Source: Stappia sp. BW2 | GTDB lineage: Bacteria; Pseudomonadota; Alphaproteobacteria; Rhizobiales; Stappiaceae | DNA: 64,000 nucleotides | Assembly (NCBI RefSeq): GCF_008107695.1 | Contig: NZ_VIRG01000066.1 | Span: 930,001 to 994,000, forward strand | Reading direction: 5' to 3' | In this document: positions 61,500 through 64,000 of the stretch, in pieces | Layout: each line of letters starts with the position of its first letter | Numbering within the stretch: position 1 is the stretch's first letter | Made by a program: the position numbers and the translations under genes | Notes under the pieces: generated by a model | Seen by the model: the letters and a program-made list of their open reading frames with translations, nothing else | Told to the model about the DNA's origin: nothing | The model's database searches: none

Positions 61500-63146
61500 A
61501 TGTTGACCAGAATAGTGACCGGACTAGCGGTCGCAGGCATGGCCTGCACAGCGCTGTCAGGCATGGCCTTCGCCCAGGACGCGAAGAAACCCAACATCCT
61601 CTTCATTGTTTCGGACGACACCGGCTACGGCGACACGGGTCCGTATCTGGGCGGTGAAGCGCGTGGCATGCCGACGCCGAACATCGACCAACTGGCCGAC
61701 GACGGCATGATGTTTACTCATTTCTACGCCCAGCCAAGCTGTACGCCAGGGCGTGCCGCCATGCAGACAGGCCGCATTCCCAACCGCTCCGGCATGACGA
61801 CCGTGGCGTTTCAGGGCCAGGGCGGCGGACTTCCGGCTGCCGAGTGGACGTTGGCATCGGTTCTGAAGACCGGTGGCTATGACACCTATTTCACTGGCAA
61901 GTGGCACCTGGGGGAAGATGATTACGCCCTGCCCAATGCCCAGGGCTACGACGTGATGAAACACGTCGGCCTCTATCACCTCAACGCCTACACCTATGCC
62001 GATCCGACCTGGTTCCCGGATATGCCGGAAGACTTGCGCGAGATGTTCGCAAAGGTCACCAAGGGATCGCTGTCCGGCAAAGCCGGTGAAAAGCCGACCG
62101 AAGACTTCAAGATCAACGGCCAGTATGTGGACACGCCGGACAAGGGCGTGGTCGGCATCCCCTTCTTTGATGGCTATGTCGAAAAAGCGGGGCTCGAATT
62201 CCTGGAGGAGGCTGCCAAGAAGCCGGATACGCCGTTCTTCATCAACGTCAACTTCATGAAGGTGCACCAGCCAAACATGCCTGCACCCGATTTCAAAGGG
62301 AAGTCGATCTCCAAGACCAAATATGCCGATTCCGTCGTCGAACTCGACGCGCGTATCGGCAATCTGGTCAAGAAGCTCGACGAGCTCGACCTTGCGGACA
62401 ACACGATTGTCTTCTGGACGACGGACAACGGCGCCTGGCAGGACGTCTATCCGGATGCCGGCTATACGCCTTTCCGCGGGACCAAGGGCACCGTGCGTGA
62501 AGGGGGCAACCGCGTTCCGGCAATCGTCCGCTGGCCCGGTCACGTCAAGCCGGACACCAAGAGTGCCGCTGTCGTCGGAGGTCTAGACCTGATGGCCACT
62601 TTCGCTTCCGTCGCGGGCATCACCTTGCCGACCGAAGACCGCGAAGGCAAACCGATCATCTTCGACAGCTACGACATGACACCTGTCTGGGAAGGCACGG
62701 GAGATTCCGGCCGCAAAGCCTGGTTCTATTTTACGGAGAACGAACTGTCGCCGGGCGCTGCCCGTGTCGGCAACTACAAGGCTGTGTTCAACCTGCGCGG
62801 CGATGATGGCGCATCTACCGGTGGACTTGCCGTCGACAGCAACTTAGGATGGAAGGGCGCGGAAAGCTATGTTGCAACTGTTCCGCAGATTTTCAATCTG
62901 CTTGCCGATCCGCAAGAACGCTACGACATGTTCATGAACAACTTCACCGAACGCACGTGGTACCTGCCGGTGATCAATGAGGAAGTGAAAAAACTCGTTG
63001 AATCCTACATCAAGTACCCGCCGCGGAAGCTGCAGAGTGAAGTTTACACAGGGCCGATTACTTTGACCCAGTATCAACGCTTCAAGTACGTTCAGGAGGC
63101 TCTTGCCAAGGACGGCTTCTCAATTGGTCTGCCGACCGGAAACTGA
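61500..63146 (+). CDS. Periplasmic arylsulfatase
   Basis: Sulfatases hydrolyse sulfate esters using a formylglycine made from Cys or Ser in CxPxR. The 548-residue protein has a signal peptide (LTRIVTGLAVAGMACTALSG, cleaved near FAQDAKK), metal ligands in FIVSDDTGYGDTGPY near 34-48, the active site in PSCTPGRAAMQTGRIPNRSG near 79-98 with Cys81 as formylglycine, and the FFTGKWHLGE-type segment TGKWHLGEDDY near 130-140. The Gly at the fourth motif position replaces the more usual Ser/Ala, a known tolerated variant. AGG precedes the ATG. The substrate is unknown. Confidence 0.93.
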   Translation: MLTRIVTGLAVAGMACTALSGMAFAQDAKKPNILFIVSDDTGYGDTGPYLGGEARGMPTPNIDQLADDGMMFTHFYAQPSCTPGRAAMQTGRIPNRSGMTTVAFQGQGGGLPAAEWTLASVLKTGGYDTYFTGKWHLGEDDYALPNAQGYDVMKHVGLYHLNAYTYADPTWFPDMPEDLREMFAKVTKGSLSGKAGEKPTEDFKINGQYVDTPDKGVVGIPFFDGYVEKAGLEFLEEAAKKPDTPFFINVNFMKVHQPNMPAPDFKGKSISKTKYADSVVELDARIGNLVKKLDELDLADNTIVFWTTDNGAWQDVYPDAGYTPFRGTKGTVREGGNRVPAIVRWPGHVKPDTKSAAVVGGLDLMATFASVAGITLPTEDREGKPIIFDSYDMTPVWEGTGDSGRKAWFYFTENELSPGAARVGNYKAVFNLRGDDGASTGGLAVDSNLGWKGAESYVATVPQIFNLLADPQERYDMFMNNFTERTWYLPVINEEVKKLVESYIKYPPRKLQSEVYTGPITLTQYQRFKYVQEALAKDGFSIGLPTGN

Positions 63147-63163
63147 TCTGAACACGCCGACAG

Positions 63164-63194
63164 TGTCCGCCCCCGATCAGTGACGGGGCGGACA
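63164..63194. other. Hairpin between sulfatase and HAD genes
   Basis: TGTCCGCCCC at 63164-63173 and GGGGCGGACA at 63185-63194 form a perfect 10-bp stem. There is no T tract, so an mRNA-stabilising or partial-attenuation hairpin inside the operon is more likely than a full terminator. Confidence 0.5.
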
Positions 63195-63229
63195 TCAACC
63201 AGAAATCACCATATCGGAAGGTCTCAGCC

Positions 63230-64000
63230 ATGAACGCCAGATCACTCTTCAAAACGTTGGTGCTTTGCCTGGTGGCAATCAGCGTCTCGGCGGCAGGAGC
63301 CCTGGCCCAATCCGATCCGTTACCGTCCTGGAACGATGGCGCAAACAAGCAGGCAATCGTGGAGTTCGTCGAAGCCGTCACGGCGGAAGGCGGGGCGGAC
63401 TATGTGATACCGGAAAACCGGATCGCCACCTTTGACAATGATGGCACCTTGTGGGTCGAACATCCCATGTATACCCAGCTTGTCTTCGCACTCGACCGGG
63501 TAAAGGCCATGGCGCCGGACCACCCGGAATGGAAGACGACCCAGCCGTTCCAGGCCGTTCTGGAAAACGACATGGAAGCCCTCGGCAAGGCTGGCGAAAA
63601 GGGGTTGATGGAAATCATCGCTGCCACCCATGCCGGCATGAGCACCGACGCGTTCGAAAAGACGGTCACCGACTGGATCGCAACCGCCAAACACCCGAGG
63701 TTCGACAAGCTCTATACCGACCTTGTCTATCAGCCGATGCTGGAACTTCTCGCCTATCTGCGTGCCAACGACTTCAAGACCTTCATCGTTTCCGGTGGCG
63801 GCATCGAATTCATGCGTCCGTGGACCGAAAGGGTCTACGGGATTCCGACCGAGCAGGTGGTCGGCTCCTCTATCGTCACGGAATACAAGATCATCGACGG
63901 CGTTCCCACCTTGATGCGAACCCCCAAGATCGCCTTTGTTGACGACAAGGCCGGCAAGCCCGTGGGTATCCTGACCCACATCGGCAAGCGCCCGCTGGCA
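63230..64000 (+). CDS. Exported HAD-superfamily hydrolase (3' end outside window)
   Basis: The frame is open from the ATG at 63230 to the right edge (257 codons). The protein starts with a signal peptide (LVLCLVAISVSAAGALAQSD) and has HAD motif I in IATFDNDGTLWVEHP near 65-79 (DxDGT) and motif II in FIVSGGGIEFMRP near 184-196, followed by a KIAFVDDKAGK segment. Such proteins are periplasmic phosphoserine-phosphatase-like phosphatases. GGAAGG precedes the start. It lies 83 bp after the sulfatase gene in the same direction, and a joint role in desulfation or dephosphorylation of an exported compound is possible. Confidence 0.85.
   Translation, partial: MNARSLFKTLVLCLVAISVSAAGALAQSDPLPSWNDGANKQAIVEFVEAVTAEGGADYVIPENRIATFDNDGTLWVEHPMYTQLVFALDRVKAMAPDHPEWKTTQPFQAVLENDMEALGKAGEKGLMEIIAATHAGMSTDAFEKTVTDWIATAKHPRFDKLYTDLVYQPMLELLAYLRANDFKTFIVSGGGIEFMRPWTERVYGIPTEQVVGSSIVTEYKIIDGVPTLMRTPKIAFVDDKAGKPVGILTHIGKRPLA

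Noticed and set aside
1-64000. CRISPR array, prophage, transposase or toxin-antitoxin system
   Set aside because: No regularly spaced direct repeats, phage structural genes, integrase, transposase or recognised toxin/antitoxin pair was found on either strand.

Overview
The window is high-GC alphaproteobacterial chromosome. Gene content and order point to Hyphomicrobiales, and within them most resemble marine Stappiaceae (Roseibium/Labrenzia type); that placement is inferred from gene order and protein style, not from a database search. Supporting signs are the housekeeping run histone-deacetylase-like gene / xseB / dxs / tlyA / rlmD-like / ribB / aroC / fabI, the RibBX-type riboflavin enzyme, a TIGR02301 protein and the LysR, HxlR and LysE families. 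No rRNA, tRNA, CRISPR array, prophage, transposase gene or plasmid functions were seen. Almost all intervals are densely coding, with genes on both strands.

Region by region. 1-3.2 kb: the 5' part of a PuuB-like FAD oxidoreductase, a small membrane protein and a cytochrome-c-like fatty acid cis/trans isomerase. 3.3-9 kb: a MITE-like inverted repeat, then a LysR regulator divergent from a GMC dehydrogenase / aldehyde dehydrogenase / enolase-superfamily operon that looks like a catabolic pathway for an unidentified alcohol. 9-17.8 kb: malate synthase G, a DMT exporter, an orphan membrane protein, a Na+/H+ antiporter fused to a cyclic-nucleotide-binding domain, and MscS. 17.9-20.8 kb: an ankyrin protein and a divergent HxlR / FMN-reductase pair. 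20.8-25.6 kb: an acyl-CoA dehydrogenase / crotonase / SDR operon with a LiuR-like palindrome upstream, and Sua5/TsaC.

26.4-41.1 kb is mostly housekeeping: HDAC-like deacetylase, XseB, Dxs, an MFS transporter, a copper-delivery set (Cys-rich DUF2946-like protein, PCuAC, SCO and a 44-aa membrane peptide) that probably serves cytochrome oxidase CuA assembly, TlyA, an RlmD/TrmA methyltransferase, another methyltransferase, RibBX, a secreted dienelactone-hydrolase-like protein and AroC. 41.4-48.3 kb holds a GGDEF-EAL protein converging on a DUF3095 protein, a histidine phosphatase, FabI and a GlcD/D-2-hydroxyglutarate dehydrogenase.

48.5-64 kb: an orphan cytoplasmic glycosidase-like protein, a long noncoding stretch, dnaA, several small or hypothetical proteins, SRAP peptidase, Nudix hydrolase, LysE exporter, and at the right edge a TPR-type regulator divergent from a periplasmic arylsulfatase / HAD phosphatase locus that runs off the window.

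Nothing here is clearly an undescribed defence or mobile system. The best leads are the enolase-superfamily enzyme that seems to lack a metal-binding Asp and the dyad Asp, the HTH-RibBX fusion, the cyclase-like convergent pair at 41-45 kb, the orphan glycosidase beside dnaA, a candidate small RNA near 26.0 kb and the sulfatase locus.
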